A stretch of 33,551 bases of DNA from Tieghemiomyces parasiticus. Its lineage: Eukaryota; Kickxellomycota; Dimargaritomycetes; Dimargaritales; Dimargaritaceae. The translations under genes were made by a program, and so were the position numbers. The DNA lies in NCBI GenBank assembly GCA_027575765.1, contig JANBPT010000492.1:1-33551 (forward strand), written 5' to 3'. The notes under the pieces were generated by a model. It ran no database searches. It worked only from the letters and a program-made list of their open reading frames with translations, and was not told the DNA's origin. Below are positions 32,404 to 33,551 of the stretch, piece after piece (the stretch's first letter is position 1; each line of letters starts with the position of its first letter).

Positions 32404-33551
32404 GGTGAGTGTAGGTGTGACCTCGACAAAAAGGGCAGGAGAAAGGGGTTGTATTGACGGCGGTTCAGGGGGGAGAGGCAGCTGGGAAAGCAGTGCCGCT
32501 GGGGGAGGGTGGGAGATTGGTGGGGGGAGAGTGGTAGGGTAGGTGATGTAGGCACTGGTAGTAGCGGGTCCAGGCTGGAGTGTATATGGTCAGAGAAGGT
32601 GTGGCTTGCAATTTGTTAGTAAGAAGAGACAGTTGGGGTAAGGTCAAGAATGTAGTTCAAGAAGATATCGATACAGGGACACGGGTGAGAGATGGTCGTA
32701 AAAGATATGGCAAGTTGTCAAAACTGTGGCCGTAATGAAGCGCAAAGATTTACATGGATAAGTCGGAAAAATAGGTAGACAATACGTAGTTGAAAGAGGC
32801 AATCTATAAAGCATAAGTAAAGAAAAGTGTACATTTAAATAATCGGAGCGCTCGTCCCGTCAAGCTTTGGCGCGAACTCATAGGAGCGGAAAAGGGTTGA
32901 TTATATAGACCGTGCACAGGGTGCACCACGCCATACCGTTACCTAACCCGACGCCGTCGATAAAGAAGAAAAAAAGACACCGGAAATAAGCTAAAAGAGC
33001 GAGCCGAAACCAGCGGTGGGGGGGGTGCATAGTTCCTCGCTTGAAACGACCTACAATGGGTGTAACGGAGAGCGAGATGCGGAAACGAGGAAGTGGCCCC
33101 CCTAGAGGCGACGGGTTAGAGAGAAGGAGAGGACGATAGGATAAATGGCGGCCTCCGTCACCAAGATTAGAGAAGGCCGCCGGACACGACCACTCTCTCC
33201 CTCTCTCACCATCTACCTACCGTTCGTTGAGGGTACACAGAGAGGGCGACGGGTGGTACACCCCGCTCAAGCGACGGCGGAGGAGTACTCTATCGTTAGG
33301 TTTATAGCGAGGAAAAAAATATATATACATTGAGCGAGGGGTCTGTTCAGCCCACCAGATAGCTGTCTTCCGACTGGTAAAGCCGATTTCTGAAGGCTAC
33401 AAATCACTAAGCAGCAGAATCCGGCAATTACGTTGAGCCCTGGATACTACGGCCAACGAGAGAGTGGCAACGCCATTTCACACCGCGGTCATGACGGTAT
33501 CGTCAGCGGCGGCGCCAGTGGCTTTGAACGACAACCTGTCTCTATTGCGCC
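32404..33551. other. Upstream region of the M36 gene, no gene seen
   Basis: The plus strand is G/A-rich throughout, so the minus strand has the pyrimidine-rich character seen before other starts. Open frames are short and without recognisable domains. No RNA gene or repeat was identified. Confidence 0.55.
32901..32907 (-). promoter_or_regulatory. TATA-like element upstream of the M36 gene
   Basis: TATATAA reads on the minus strand about 500 bases before the peptidase ATG. The DNA between is purine-rich on the plus strand, as in the other leaders here. Further AT-rich TATA-like runs lie near 33301-33330. Confidence 0.35.

Overview
The window looks like nuclear DNA from an early-diverging fungus. 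The genes are GC-rich, and introns of about 110-420 bases have GTAAGT-like donors, CTAAC branch points and CAG acceptors. TATA boxes are present, and the gene leaders are pyrimidine-rich on the coding strand. The protein set (fungalysin M36 peptidase, GH47 mannosidase, cactin, a membrane protein with a cytoplasmic SH3 domain) fits a zygomycete-grade fungus, possibly Zoopagomycota/Kickxellomycotina. That placement is inference and was not tested by any search.

Layout, left to right. (1) 1-2852, minus: a spliced gene cut by the left edge, encoding a signal peptide, Cys-rich ectodomain, one membrane helix and an SH3 domain. (2) 2853-6313: no convincing gene, but a 40-base tandem duplication in the leader of gene 1. 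(3) 6314-9058, plus: a seven-exon GH47 alpha-1,2-mannosidase with a 9-base and a 24-base microexon. (4) 9447-11435, minus: cactin, convergent with the mannosidase. (5) 11436-12964: divergent promoter DNA and a likely small plus-strand transcript with a 5' leader intron. (6) 12965-21430, minus: one uninterrupted 2,821-residue ORF with many ASH/MSP-like beta-sandwich repeats, the type known from ciliary and centrosomal proteins. (7) 21431-25845: leader and promoter DNA. (8) 25846-27432, plus: a divergent protein kinase. (9) 28369-32403, minus: a 1,344-residue M36 fungalysin-type metallopeptidase with long low-complexity insertions. (10) 32404-33551: its upstream region.

The genes do not form an operon or an obvious cluster. 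They cover signalling at the membrane (SH3 protein, kinase), the secretory pathway (GH47, M36), splicing (cactin) and a presumed scaffold (ASH protein). The most unusual items are the giant ASH-repeat protein, the 9-base microexon, the SH3 receptor architecture, the enlarged fungalysin and the kinase with an altered catalytic loop. I saw no CRISPR array, rRNA, convincing tRNA or transposon.
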